The translations under genes were made by a program, and so were the position numbers. DNA of 64,000 nucleotides from Haliclystus octoradiatus (Eukaryota; Cnidaria; Staurozoa; Stauromedusae; Haliclystidae), in the NCBI GenBank assembly GCA_916610825.1, contig OU744453.1, positions 5,121,845 through 5,185,844 on the forward strand, given 5' to 3'. Positions 1 through 12,237 of this stretch are shown here, in pieces. Every line of letters begins with the position of its first letter. Position 1 is the first letter of the stretch. The notes below the pieces were generated by a model. The model did no database searches, was not told the origin of the DNA, and worked only from the letters and a program-made list of their open reading frames with translations.

Positions 1-844
1 TATCAGTAAAGTAAAATCTTCTTGAAATTAAAAGAATGGATGCTTAACATCGTTCTCTTGCATAACTATGGATTCTTATCTTTAAACAATATTTTCTTTT
101 TTCGTATGTGTGTTATTCATTATGGAAAACTGACTGGGAAAACGTGAAAAGGAAAGAAAATATTTCTTACGTATAATTTGAAGAATTTCGTAAAAAAGAA
201 ATGAAACAAAGGAAGTTTTATTGACTAAATGTTTGCTAATTGCCGATTTAAAAGACCAGATTATTGAATTTATGATAACTTTTTAGAATGTTGCTAACTT
301 TCATTTGGAGAAATGGTTTAATTATTTGAAATTTTATTTTGAATGTTTTGGTTTTGGTAGTTTATCGAAAGCTTTCCTTTCTATGCCAGGAATTTAGTTT
401 TTATACTTATGCCTATAGGATCTTGCAAACATTGGCCATAAAAGGATGAGGGGATGTATTAAGGAAATAAAATTATGTTATGTTATGTTTTCGCAATTAT
501 CAATACTGTAAATATTCGGTAAATTGTTTTTGAATTGTTAATTTGTGCAAAATATTTCTATAACATGTTTGTTTACTGGCTCGGATACTTCTCTTGCAAG
601 CCATTTGATTTGTTTTTAACAACTGAGAAACTGCATGAAACAGTTACTCAATGAAATTGTATATGACTCTTCAAATATTCACTGTATTTTCTTTTTACTT
701 TTTATTACTTGCCAGTTTATAATGCCATGTTTAAATAATTATTGATTGTTTGGTGTTTGGTATTTTTATAAATTTCTTGAAATCAACAGGGTCAAGCTCG
801 GCTATGGTGAAATAGTTTGGAGATGGACTGTAGCATGATCTTAC
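1..844. other. non-coding, presumed intron or flank of the left-edge gene
   Basis: I see no supported exon, RNA gene or repeat here. By phase, the minus-strand gene whose third exon ends at 845 should continue leftwards from a phase-1 donor, but no acceptor followed by a convincing open frame was found before the edge of the window. Confidence 0.4.
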
Positions 845-969
845 CTTCAGCTTTCTCCTCCTCCACAGCTTGAAGCAAATCTAACTTACATTTATTGATT
901 GAATGGGACGAGAATATCGAATTACTATCAATGTCCGCCAATTTTTGAACAATAATGTTAAGACTTGAG
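845..969 (-). CDS. possible exon 3 of the left-edge gene
   Basis: A 125-nt open stretch between an ATATCAG acceptor and a strong GAAG|GTAAGA donor, phase 2 in and phase 1 out. The peptide has one Cys and ends in a charged, probably helical segment (LLQAVEEEKAEG). Phase 1 out is the phase at which TSR exons enter in the paralogous gene. No family was recognised. Confidence 0.4.
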
Positions 970-2712
970 CTGATATATTTCAATATGTTAAAAAATCCAC
1001 AATGGATGTAAATCACTGAGCATTCAATAAAGCTTTAGAACTGACCACTTATCGGCTAATCGAATTGCTCAACTTTATTTATTCAGGACTCTACATTCTG
1101 TAAGAATTAAGCGTTCTCGATAATATAATTGAAGTTATAGGATATATAATCAAAATATATCAGCAAATCGTAAAGAAAGAAGATCATAAAATTTAATAAT
1201 GGTCTAGATTTGTGTTTTGAAACAGTATCATGTACACTATGAAAATATTTATATCAAGATAAATGGAAAATTCATTTTGAAAGAGAAATAATAAACAAGT
1301 TTTCAACTCAAAAAAGCCTCTTTGGGTGAAATTCTCCAGCAAGAGAAATTTATTATACATAGAAGAGAACATCTTATTTTGTTTTGAATTTCTTTTGTGA
1401 AACCAGAAATCATCTCCTTTGTGTTTTGCAGTAATATACAGTACTTTATCTTCCGATCTGATATATTTTGAGACGTATTCAAAGCAGTTTATTTGTATCT
1501 GCCACAATGAATGCTTTAAGCAGATAACTGAAATCTCAATTCATGAATCAATGTAGTTATCATTTATCAAATGTGCGGTAATTTTCATGAACAGATATCA
1601 TCATAGTACACCAGATACTATGTAAATTCGATGCCGTGCAAGAGATAAATCTAAAGATGGGGAGAAGAACTATTTAGAATTATATTGGTGGGTACCGTTT
1701 CGATTACAATTTTCTTTATAAGCATCCCTACTGCGTATCGGAAGAAGATTCTTTCCACTGAAAAATGTATCTTCTAATCGTCTTCATTGTTTCAGGATAG
1801 ATTTTTGCAAGAAAAATAAGCCACAGGCTATAAAATGTTATAAATGATTTCCTTGCATTCGTTTATTTTGAATTTAGTTCGGCTTGGTTGAATAAAAATA
1901 TTTCTAAATCGAAATATAATTTTCCTTCAAAGATGTGCAACATAAATCTAAATGCTTTAGCAGTACAATTTCATTGACCTCACGTATCAATATTAGCCTT
2001 CTATTTTACTGCACAGAGCCAAAATTTGATTTCTATTTGAAGTGAAAAAGGGAGATAAGTGTCATTAAAATGTTATTTTCAAGTTATATGTATTTCGAGA
2101 TTCATATTTTCGGATCTTACTTGGTATGATCTTTTCGTGAAAAGTCTGAAAAAAGAGGAACAGAAATATAATGTATCAACTGTGATGTAATAATATCTTT
2201 TACATTTTTTTAAAAGAACTTATTAATTTGCAACTTTTCGCATTGCACATCAACATAAAAAAACTATCATCAGATGACAATTATTGTTGTATTATATCGT
2301 GAGCAGCAGATGCGTTGAAAGAAGGGATATAGATATAGACTTGCATGTATAAAAATTGCCTATTGATGGTGACATAGCATAGAAGTGATGCGTTGGTTAT
2401 ACTCACTAAAACAATTTTATCGTCTTCCAAATCATAAATGAAATTTAGTAATTCATTTTGTTCTTTTCTTAAATAAACCGTACACTTTCCAACATTTCTC
2501 TTCTCTAGTGGTTTCCATTCGATGAAGTGGCATTTACTTGCATTTCCACAGCAACGTGATGTACACGCCAGCTTTGTTATGTTTTCAAAATGTATGTTAT
2601 GTGTGTATGTTAAGTCTCCTTGAAAGTGCTCGATAAATAGAAAATTAGTTGCTTCCTTTGCCAAACAGAATTCCAGCATTAGTAATATAAGGACTTGTAC
2701 CAATGACTCCAT
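845..2712 (-). CDS. secreted Cys-rich (PAN/apple-like) protein gene, 5' part, runs off the left edge
   Basis: Three exons are proposed on the minus strand: 2407-2712, 1359-1498 and 845-969. Their phases chain without conflict (0 out, 0 in and 2 out, 2 in and 1 out). The first exon codes for a signal peptide and a four-to-five-cysteine domain. The second and third code for an uncharacterised stretch with a final charged, helix-like segment. The first exon has the same length, intron phase and cysteine spacing as the first exon of the TSR gene at 42149-42454, so the two are probably tandem paralogues in the same orientation. By analogy the unseen 3' part may encode TSRs, but that is inference. 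Exon 1 is well supported, exons 2 and 3 moderately. Confidence 0.5.
1359..1498 (-). CDS. possible exon 2 of the left-edge gene
   Basis: The 140-nt open stretch starts after a GCAG acceptor and ends at a GTATAA donor. It goes from phase 0 to phase 2, which fits exon 1 (phase 0 out) and the candidate exon 3 (phase 2 in). The translation reads like protein, with one Cys, an IRSEDKVLYIT stretch and a GDDFWF motif. I recognise no domain. The polypyrimidine tract is weak. An upstream CAG at about 1532 is an alternative acceptor but gives an in-frame stop. Confidence 0.4.
2407..2712 (-). CDS. exon 1: signal peptide plus PAN/apple-like Cys domain (102 codons)
   Basis: The open frame extends upstream to 2772, but I choose the Met at 2710-2712. 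It begins a hydrophobic signal sequence (MESLVQVLILLMLEF) followed by a plausible cleavage region near residues 18-20; the upstream Met adds 20 polar residues. Cysteines fall at residues 50, 54, 55, 61 and 77, giving C-x3-C-x6-C-x15-C, with an aromatic-Ile-Glu-Trp motif between the third and fourth, as in short PAN/apple-like domains. The exon ends after codon 102 at a GTGAGT donor (2406-2401), phase 0. Three Asn-x-Ser/Thr sequons would suit a secreted glycoprotein. It matches the exon at 42149-42454 in length and layout. The domain-family assignment is by pattern only. Confidence 0.65.
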
Positions 2713-2772
2713 ACTTGAAATTTTCTGAAAATTAGCAATAATAGAATATTGATAAAAAATAGAACTTTGCAA

Positions 2773-5390
2773 AATATATTTCGATAATAGTTTATTCTAA
2801 TTTATGTAATTATGAACGTCTACAAACAAAGTTCCAGAGAATTACTAGGAACTAAGAATTACCAAGTAGAACTCTGTGACATGCGCTGATTTCTCCTTAT
2901 ACTGTACCTCCATATTACCCGCATGATATTTTCTTTAATTCCTTGCATTTTTGGGTCAAACAAACACAGAATATTTATCTACTATATATAGTCTATAAAG
3001 TAAACGAAACATTAACATATATATTATACATTTATCAGCTCCTCTGGATAATTGTCTTTGGTTTTATACATTGCGGATCATACATAATTTCATTTCATGA
3101 ATTTTATTTCTATCAAATTAAAAATCAAAGAACAGATATGTTTAAATGATATTTAAAAGTCAGATTTTACTGGATATTGAAGCAGTATTTATAAAATGGC
3201 GGAGCTCAGAAATATTCACAATCTTCTATAAAATGAAATCTATCTCGTAGTGGCAAATGCTTGTTATGTTGATCAATTCTGCTAAGAACATTTTGATAGT
3301 GAGAACGTAAATCTGTTCTCTATTTCTATTCAATTATTATTATTTAAACACATACCCCATTACCTCAAAAGCATCGATAATACGTCGAAATTTTATATCA
3401 TATCTCCTAACTTTATAGATCGGAATGATTCTCAGAAGATTATCGATTCTTGAAACTTCATAAATTCGAATTTCAAATTTTCGAACGATTTTACATCGTC
3501 ATTAAATTTTTATAAATTTTAATTTGTTTATGAAAACCATAAATTGTAAATTGAATCACAACCCTAAATTCTTTTCAAGTAACTGCTGCTGGATTTTATT
3601 TTTGAACGCATACAGTAGAAATAAAACACCTATTTAATAAAAGAAGCAATAGAAATGTCGAATGCAGAAATAGAATCCGAAGTTCTGAGATGGATAACAA
3701 AATGGACATTTAATTTTTAATTAACAATTTCGAAAATATGAAAATATAAACAAGAATAGAAATAACAATAACTATACTGTACAGAATAAATGTAATTTAA
3801 AGTTGTAATTTACAATAATTTGTTCACTCAGTTCGATTCGACATTAATTTTACAGAATATCCATGCGATCCAACGCGCTTCGTGCCTCGTCACGTCGGTT
3901 CAATCAATTAATTGCCATAGCAACAGAGTCTGAATAGAGCTAAGGGCGCGTAACTTGAGATTTTCTTTGTTATTGTAGCTAGAGAAGTCCCATGGACAGT
4001 TCAAACATGCAAAAGAACGACGCTGTGAAATATTGTCACGTGTTTGTTTCTTATTTTTATTTAATGTAGTTAATCTACGGCTAAAAAGTGTGAAATCTAA
4101 AAAAACAATTGCAACACAATTATTTTTTTCGCCAATCACGAAACGAACCATGTGTCTATCATGTACTGAAAGTAGAGAAATCGCACGCCAATACATGTGT
4201 TCATTTTTTAAAGAACAAACCTTGTTATTATTACTTTTCGAAGTGTTTCACAAGAGTTCACAAGTCAAATTCGAAATAGTACTTCTTTGTTTGAATAACT
4301 TAGCAACTCGCTCTGTGTGATCAAATTCAAAGAAATCGTTACACAAAGAGGGTTATTAAATCCAATCAAAAGACTCCTAGAAATCGTGATATAAAGCGGA
4401 ATTGTGATATTATCGAGAGTGGTATTAAGAGGGTAAAATTGATTAAATTTCATAGAGGGCCCTGACTGGTTTCTGAAAAATAGTGGTTTTAAATCTAACT
4501 GAAAGCTATGCTGACAGGTTATGATATTGCTTCCCGTTTGTGTATTTCCATCTCGACATTATTCTTGAAGTTAAGTAATTCATTGTTAATTCATTGGAAC
4601 AAAAGCAGAATAAGCGGCAACTATATTGTCATTAATCCTGAAATTCAAATTAAATCAGCTCTAGTTCATCTGAAGACTTCAGTTAAAGACAAATTTAATT
4701 GTAGTTAAACGAAATTTTACTGAGGTTAAACACTATCTTTGAATCCCGCTGCAAGCTCTCCTGTTATATGGCACAAAGTCTTCTTATAGACACCAATCTA
4801 CCTTAGTGTTGAATTGAGCACATGTAACAGCATGACCCTGTCAGTTCCTTATTCCTAGGACCCTAGATTAAGCTAATTATCGGTGCGGCTCAGGGCGATA
4901 CTGTTCTTTCTTTGCTTCAACGCACCGCTGAATGGTTGAGGAAAGTTGATGAGGGTTTATGCTTATTGAATGGCTCGTTTGATCTGTGACTGCATGTATG
5001 CCTATGATCTGTTATGCAAAAGCCTTTCATCTAAACAATGATGTCAAGTTTGTATATGAACACAATTGTTATGCTGTTGCTATTGTATTTGTTGAAGCGG
5101 TTGATTTATGTGCTGCTGATATTTTACGCTGTTCATTGTTTACTTTCCCCTCCCTACCCATCCCTTTGTTGGTTGATAAAGGTAAGTATAACTAGGAATT
5201 TCACTGACTTAGCAGTGTGACTGGAGCTTGGTGTTGGTGGTGTCAGGTCTGCTATTGCTCAACTAGCTATTATATTTTGCTGCCAACCTCCCACCAACCA
5301 AACACCTAGGCCAAATCTATTGTGATGTTAAGGATTCGAGATAAAGGGTTTAAAACTATAAAAAAGCTGTTTTTTATATTTTTTGTTGAC
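2773..5390. other. intergenic DNA, nothing supported
   Basis: Open frames here are short and overlap on both strands without splice signals or recognisable domains. No promoter of the 2712 gene could be pinned down. No repeat was recognised. Confidence 0.4.
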
Positions 5391-5397
5391 CATATCA

Positions 5398-5440
5398 TTC
5401 CACCAGTAAGAAGTACATAAGTCGCGGAGATATTTTCATA
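5398..5440 (+). repeat. relic of the 3' end of the 3-kb tandem repeat unit
   Basis: CCAGTAAGAAGTACATAAGT followed by CGCGG closely matches the distal part of each 3-kb unit (for example 20883-20912, where it reads GACGTACATAAGTCGCGG). Flanking sequence does not match, so this looks like an old fragment 12 kb or more from the array. Confidence 0.45.
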
Positions 5441-5539
5441 ACACAAATATGGTGATATGAACATGTACAAATGTGCAAATAATTGATTTACTATTTACTA
5501 TTAATACAGAGATAAGAAAACGAATAAGCCGAAGTAGTA

Positions 5540-7730
5540 TACTTTATTCATATTTTAGCAATATATTGCTGTGCTGTATCATATTAGCTATCGTTAGATT
5601 ATCATAGTAATTATTTTAAAAACAATTTCCTTTCAAGCTCACCTGTATCAATTATAATTTTCAGTATCATCGATTGTGTAGGCAGAGATACAAAAATAAT
5701 TTACTGATCTGAATACTTGACAGAATAAAGTGAATAATTACTGCGTTAATTACGTTCAGGATTCTCATTATTTATGTGCTATTGAAAAATTTTCAATTAT
5801 GACTGCTAAGATATGGAAGAAATTAATCTGATAAAATGAAAAACGGCGTATTATTTGCTGTTTCCAGGACAACACTTTATTATAGACCAATGACCATGTC
5901 TTTGGAACATGAGGCATGTACGTAAAAGATAAGAATTATTCAATCAATTTATTCACAATGCATTTTGTATATAACAATTTATAACCTGTAACTATCATTC
6001 AAGATTTGGCATAACAATTTTTCACGGGAAAAATATAATATAGTATTTATTGACGAAGTTAAGACATTGACTTTGACTGTCAATGAAAACATGCTCTAAT
6101 CTATATTTATATTATCAGCTTTGGCAGTCTTGCTGTGCAGTGACGTTTTGCCAAATAATTTCTTATTTCTGTGTAAATGCACACTTCTGATCTTTAACAT
6201 TCTACATGATATGAATAAAATTATTTTATTGTAAATTACACATAGATAATTTTTTTTTATACTTGAATAAGAAAATATTGTACTATGAATAATTATGTTA
6301 TTATATGAGTTAGTAGTAGCCAGTTATCTGTTGGTATCTGTTTATAGCCATTGGCATAATTGCAGGTGTAGATGTTATCGAATTCAAAGACGACTTCATA
6401 AAGTACACTTTTGTGGTAACGATTTTTTTCTAATTCACTGTTTTTTTATTAAACAATATAAAGTGCAAGGTAAAATAATCATTAAAAAGGAATAGATAAA
6501 TCTAGCATTAAAACGAATAAATTGGTACAGGCCTAGCAAAGTGAAGTATACCTGCTCGATTATCTACAGGGTAATTCCTCTAATAAGATTAAAAAAACTA
6601 TCATGAAGCATATTGAGAAAAGTTGAGAAGAACAATAATTCTATATTAATAATGGAATTTATACAACAATAAAGCCATTTTGACTAAATAAAGGATGCAA
6701 CCTACCTTTATAGAGAGCTCAGTATCACTGTCAATATTTTATCATTTACTAATAAAAACAGTCTTACGAATTATTAAAAACGTCATCTTATTTGTATGAA
6801 ATTAAAAAATGTCAACCAAAACATAATCAGCAGCAGAACTGACATAAAAGAGCACCATTTCCAATTGAGTCAATCAAACTTTTTGATGAAAAAAAGGGAT
6901 AAAATTTCTTCTAGAAATTGAATTGGCGTATTTATTGACGTACTCGAAGAGCTTCAGCAGCTAATATAAGTTGTGTGCTCTATGAAGTGGTAAGCTGACG
7001 GAACAATTTAATGGATATTGGTATTTGGTTCTCCGTCGATGCACACATATGCTACTTGTATAGGTAAATTCGTTTATTTCTGTATTCTGTATATAACGTT
7101 TTTCTTACGAGTATTAATGTCAATCAAAATTACATATGATTGAGAATCTAACATTATCATTTAGCGGTGGAGTTCCTATTGCAGACGATGGTATTTTGGC
7201 TTTTCATTTTTCTTTTGATGCACTTGTCCAAAAGTTTCAGTTAGTTTGTTATCAGTTGATTTTAGTAATACAGTGAGTCATCCTCAAATGTTGAAGGCAA
7301 CTAACACCTTCATTACATCGTGGCAGGGAAAAAGCTTTTGATTAAGAAGTACGTGAAAGTTATTTCTGTCTTCAACATGATTTTGTAGAAGCTTATTTTT
7401 TGTCCAATACTATCAAATTTCTTAAGCTAATTTTATCTAATTTTTATAGATTTTCGTAGTACAATTCTTTCTAACCAATCATGAAAACTTTTTAGGTGAT
7501 CCATTATTGAAGAGAAAGCAGTTTGTTGTCTATTGTCATTGTTCAGCAGTTCATGTATTTTAAAAGAGAGTAGTTGAAAGTTTAGCACTCTGAATTAAAA
7601 CAACTTCAACAAGGTTGCTAGATATTTCCTCAAAGCCATATCATTATTGTCTATGTAATGTTTCTTTTAATCATGTTTACAATGGTGCGATTCAAGACTA
7701 TGAAGCACATTACCAAAAAAGGATATGCAT
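5540..7730 (+). repeat. duplicated 2.3-kb segment, intact copy
   Basis: This segment aligns with 7880-8690 over its first 0.8 kb and with 15690-16810 over the rest. Shared landmarks include TTTGGAACATGAGGCATGTA (5898 and 8270), the AGCCATTGGCAT motif (6346 and 15737) and AGGTGATCCATTATT (7494 and 16568). Copies differ at many positions and by small indels, so the duplication is not recent. It contains no coding frame. The second copy abuts the 3' end of the TSR gene, suggesting that the gene's 3' flank was duplicated. Confidence 0.6.
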
Positions 7731-7879
7731 TGATGAATTTGGCATCCCCTCTCTCTGTCTATGAAGTTTGTTGAGTCACCCCTTGTGGCATAGTCAGACA
7801 AATATATAATCTACATCCCACATTAACGCTCATGAAGCTACTTAAAATAAATTAATATATCGAAAATAATTGAACAGAA

Positions 7880-8690
7880 GTAGTAGTCTTGTGTTCCCTT
7901 ATAGAATTATATTGCTGTGCTCTGTCATTATAGCTATTATGAGATTATCCCAGTTATTATTGTATTAACAATTTCTATTAGAACTTACCTATAATCAATT
8001 AAAATGTTCAGGTTGGCCGCTTGTGTAGGCAGAAACAGAAACCTGATGTGCAATCAGAAAGCTTCGTTTTTCAATAATTATCTGAATACTCGACAGAATA
8101 AAGCGAATAATTACTGCGTTACGTTCAGGATTCTCATTATTTATGTGCTATTGAAAAATTTTCAATTATGCCTGCTAACATATGGAAGAAATTAATCTGA
8201 TAAACTGAAAAACGGCGTGTTATTTGTTGTTTCTAGGACAACAATTTATGATAGACCAATGACCTATCTTTGGAACATGAGGCATGTACGTAAAAGATAA
8301 GAATTATTCAATCAATTTATTCACAATGCATTTTGTATAAATAACAATATATAACCTGTAAATATCATTCAAGAATTGGAATTATAATTTTTCACTGGAG
8401 AAATATAATACTATTTATTATGACGGAATAGAGACATTGACTTTGACTGTCAATGAAAATATGCTCTAATCTATAACTAAATGATCAGATTTGTCAGGCT
8501 TGTGGTTCAGTGACGTATAGTCAAATATTATCCTATTTCTGTGTAAATGGAATCTTCAGATATCAATATTATTTAGGATGTGAATAAAATTATTTTAATG
8601 TAAATCATCACTTTGATTTAAATTTTTATATTTGAATAAGAAAATATTGTACCATGCATGGATAATTATGTTATTTTATAAGATCATCGA
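7880..8690 (+). repeat. duplicated 2.3-kb segment, left half of the split copy
   Basis: Matches 5560-6310. Homology stops near ATTATGTTATTTTATAAG and resumes at about 15690, so about 7 kb of mobile DNA sits inside this copy. Confidence 0.6.
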
Positions 8691-8801
8691 ATGTGATACT
8701 GATCGCTGAATTGTTGTTGTCGGTGTTTGTGTCAGGCTATCTAGAAATACGGTTTTACTCCCTCGTTACAAAAACGCAACAAAATAACAACAAGAATAAT
8801 A

Positions 8802-8898
8802 ATGGCGTCTTCAGATTTCAGTTTCGGATTTGATTTTTTATTAATGATGGTAATAACAATAATGAAAAAAACGAAAATAGTGAATCAAGGTTTCACTC
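8802..8898 (+). pseudogene. Crypton-type recombinase, N-terminal fragment left of the inserted transposon
   Basis: An ATG at 8802 opens a short frame beginning MASSDFSFGFD. After a T-run the sensible reading (Asn/Glu-rich, then ESRF) shifts to another frame, so the T-run probably carries an indel. The coding sequence stops at the TTAA target of the transposon at 8903-12233 and resumes at 12238. It is assigned to the fragment at 12238-13172 by continuity and by resemblance of the ESRF region to N-termini of Crypton/ZMYM-type proteins. This is not a functional gene. Confidence 0.45.
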
Positions 8899-8902
8899 TT
8901 AA

Positions 8903-9050
8903 AACTAAAGGTGTAAAAGCGCACTTTTGGGGGTGTAAATGCAAAAACGAAGGGGTGTGAATGCCATTCGCACGCTTTCTGTTGCATTTACCCGCTTTTT
9001 CTGAAAATTTTACCTTTGGTCATGCATTTTACACCGCTTTCACACTATTG
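8903..9050 (+). repeat. left terminal inverted repeat of the TTAA transposon
   Basis: Begins AACTAAAGGTGTAAAAGC and contains alternating GGTGTAAATGC and GCATTTAC motifs. It is the imperfect reverse complement of 12090-12233. Confidence 0.6.
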
Positions 9051-9770
9051 ACCTCGTTTGGAGATTAGGCGCGGCTTGCAAAATCGTTACAGAATTTTGA
9101 AAATGGCGAAGACGAATTGTGAACTTTTCAATATATCAAACAAGTTATTATAATTTGAATCGTTTAAGACGTTGTTGTATATCCTATCTTATTACAATGG
9201 TTTTGAAAGTTCTGGTTTCATGTGCAGTGCTATTTATGGTTTATTGACATGGTTTATGTTGAAACGTATTTGCCTGAAACGGAAAGAATAAAGGAACACA
9301 AATTCCAACGAAGCTTTAAGCCTGGCCTAAACATTTCAACAGTTAATAGGCTACACACAGCGATTACAAGCTGATTTTGAAAATGAGAAATGCAATTTGT
9401 ATGATATTACTTGCTGCATGACCCACTTGCAACAATTCTAGAGTGGCTACTAGTCTAACCTGGACTACAGAACAGGAAGCTATGCTTACAGGCCGAAAGT
9501 GAATTTGTCTCTCGCTTTTACATTTTATTTGTATGGAATTTTAAAGGTAAGCAACTTTCTTTCAGACCTGGAGAGAAGCTTGTTAATCACATCATATACT
9601 AATTACTTGCTAACTGTTTTTATTGGTACACAGTTAGAATGCTCTGACTTGGCATCGTGGTAGCTAAAACAGAGATCAGATATATGGCTAATTGGATGCC
9701 GGACTACGACTGAGACTAGATTATGTAGGCTTTCAGACCAGAAAGTGATCGACAGAATTGGAAGGCAAGC

Positions 9771-9792
9771 ATATATATATATATATATATAT
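9771..9792. repeat. (AT)n microsatellite
   Basis: Eleven uninterrupted AT units inside the TTAA transposon. Confidence 0.9.
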
Positions 9793-10268
9793 TTTACTTG
9801 AATTTGAATGATTGATTGGTATTTTACAATATTATATATTAATTCATCTCAATGTTTTGATTCCCAGGCCCAATCAAAGAAAATTATATCATATCATCCA
9901 TTGTAGTACACCATGTGCCACAGACTCATGGGGTATCGGTAAGTGTGAACTTTCTTACCCTATCATATGTAAATCAGAAATGGAATGCATTGAAGGATAC
10001 CATGATGAAATTATGCTTGGCAGTTACTTTAATCTATTGATCAAATAACATAAGATTATATATACTCAATACTAGATTACTATAACTCATAAGTACTTGC
10101 TTCATAGACTTGATAAACTTCACTGTAATAGTAGGCTACTTGTAGACTCAATTTTTCTCTCATATCATTCAAGGGCCTATGGGACAGCTAAAATATATTG
10201 GACGGCTTTAATAGCTATAGCTACACAGATCAGAATAATATTTATGAAATATTATAGTATTGTCATTT

Positions 10269-10317
10269 ATTGAAACAAAGATGATGCAAAAGCCATTTGC
10301 CTCATCGTTGTTTCAAT
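10269..10317. repeat. 49-bp near-perfect hairpin
   Basis: ATTGAAACAA at the left pairs with TTGTTTCAAT at the right, and GATGATGCAAA pairs with TTTGCCTCATC with one mismatch. Its core matches the hairpin at 17842-17890 (GCAAAAGCC and TTTGCCTCATC), so both are probably copies of one miniature element. Confidence 0.6.
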
Positions 10318-10863
10318 TGTATATTATGCTCTGTTTTAACAAACATTGAGCACTCCCACATGCACATGTTTACCTCATATTACATTACAGTAATGCAATT
10401 TACTATTATTTTTTTGATTTTTGTGAAACTTACTATATTGTATTGTTATTACTATCATTATCACATCTATATAGTCAATTATGGCTTTTTTATCAATATG
10501 CAAAATAGTAGTAACATTGAAATTAAATCGACATGATATACAAAGGCATGATAATATATCTATGATAATAATCTGGATCTCCAAATATTATTCATGGCTG
10601 CTTAATTCATCTATACCACTGTAATGTATAATTCTTAACATCAATCAGCTGAGTTATACCTATATTTTCATGTTGTATTTTTTCATTTACAGCTTGCGGT
10701 ATCTCTTCATTGATCATATTTTTCCAATTTATCTGCATGAAAAACTACATAGCCACTAGCAAGCCAGATCAAATAAAATCAGATTATACTATTACTTGGA
10801 TGTCAGGTGAACACGATTACCAATGTCGTAAATTATCTGTAAGTACCTCTTGATATCCTCATA

Positions 10864-10994
10864 TACGGTCAAACCTGCTTTTAATCCTTGAATGACTAAA
10901 ACAGTTTATTCTTCTGAGTCTAAACCAGTTTTTTCTTTCAAATGAACCCTAATGAATCTAATTGCTGGTTGTTATATACAGGTTTCACTTCATA
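10864..10994. mobile_element. diverged MITE copy, GTCAAACCTG...CAGGTTTCACT family
   Basis: The left end GGTCAAACCTG and the right end TTATATACAGGTTTCACT match the terminal repeats of the copies at 61182-61355 and 63666-63846. The interior is diverged. It lies inside the TTAA transposon and so inserted after it. Confidence 0.5.
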
Positions 10995-12089
10995 AACACT
11001 TTAGCTGACTACTTTGTCAGCAGTGCTTAATTTTTCAAAATAGCATGGCATTATAGAATATGGCCTTGGTTCCTAATTATTTACCACTGAATTTTATCTT
11101 AATTACATTGTACATTATTAAAATTACATATAGAGTAGTAATAACACCTACAATGCTCCAACCTATTCATTTGCCATCTATGATATATGTATCAAATTTA
11201 GTTTAGAGATTGATATAAATACAGAATGTTCATGTTCCAAATTTCCAATCCTATATTTTACCATTTTATGTAAATTTCACTATTACAATTTCCCATTCCT
11301 AAATCCATGTGTAGTTGAAGTTTCATGCTTCTATGTCAACTATGTCTATAAGAGTGTGTTGACAGTGACCAACATTTGCTACTAATTATATCCATCTGTG
11401 TCATTAAAACTGAGTTGCTTGTGAATACACTTGTTTCACACGTTTGAAATTTTATTATAATTGTTTTTAATTTTCTTTTCATTTTTCATCTCCAGATTAT
11501 TACATTTGCTCAAACCACTGTACTGTACATCTACATGAGGAATCGTTTTTATCTAAGTGGGATCTTATATTTATGCTCTGGTCTATAGTTCAATTTCCAT
11601 TTAATTTATTCTACACTTTGGAATTCAATGCAATTGTAAAAGTTTTTAAAAGAAATCAATAACAATCACAGGAACATTCGCTGACCTGTTAATTGATCAG
11701 TAATGCAATTATTCAAAACTGATACAGTACTAGCTGCTTACCTAAACAATAAAAATTATTACTGGTTTTAAAGAGAACTGCTAACTAAATTATGTAATTC
11801 TGTAATGGGATGTATATTGTATATATCATAACATGTATGCTTATAATTTTCACTTGAACATATTATTATAATCGTAGTATACCATTTCTGCAAATTAAAT
11901 GCTTCAATAAGAATATTGAATGTTATCATTATCTGCTGCCATTTGCAATACTATGTACCGCATCAGTTTAAATAATACTACTTGTATCATGATTTCAACT
12001 GCGAATACGAAAGCAATGCCAAACAAACATTTCCTGTAAAAGTACGGTCAATTTGAGAAATATTTATGATTGCATTTTCAACTTCTAGG

Positions 12090-12233
12090 GTAGTGCATTT
12101 ACACCCAGTAGGGGTGTACATTTACACCCCTAAGGTGTAAATGCAAAAATTAGGGGTAAATTTTTTGCATTTGCATTTACACCCCAAAAGTGTGAATTCA
12201 CACCCCAAAAGTCATGCTTTTACACTTTAATTT
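12090..12233 (-). repeat. right terminal inverted repeat of the TTAA transposon
   Basis: Read on the minus strand it begins AATTAAAGTGTAAAAGC after TTAA, then repeats GGGGTGTGAATTC- and GGGGTGTAAATGC-like blocks. It matches the left end with small indels and has more copies of the short motif than the left end. Confidence 0.6.
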
Positions 12234-12237
12234 TTAA

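Larger units (their letters stand above)
8903..12233. mobile_element. 3.3-kb TTAA-flanked DNA transposon with subterminal GGTGTAAATGC repeats
   Basis: Both ends carry inverted copies of a repeat rich in GGTGTAAA and CTTTTGGGG (8903-9050 and, reversed, 12090-12233). TTAA lies immediately outside each end (8899-8902 and 12234-12237), the target duplication used by piggyBac-like elements. Removing the element rejoins the flanking Crypton-like coding sequence, which is strong evidence for the boundaries. Inside I find no intact transposase; short stretches such as WTTEQEAML at about 9457 look protein-like but lie in broken frames. It also contains a MITE copy at 10864-10994, a hairpin at 10269-10317 and an AT microsatellite. 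It is probably non-autonomous or decayed. The superfamily is inferred only from the TTAA. Confidence 0.6.
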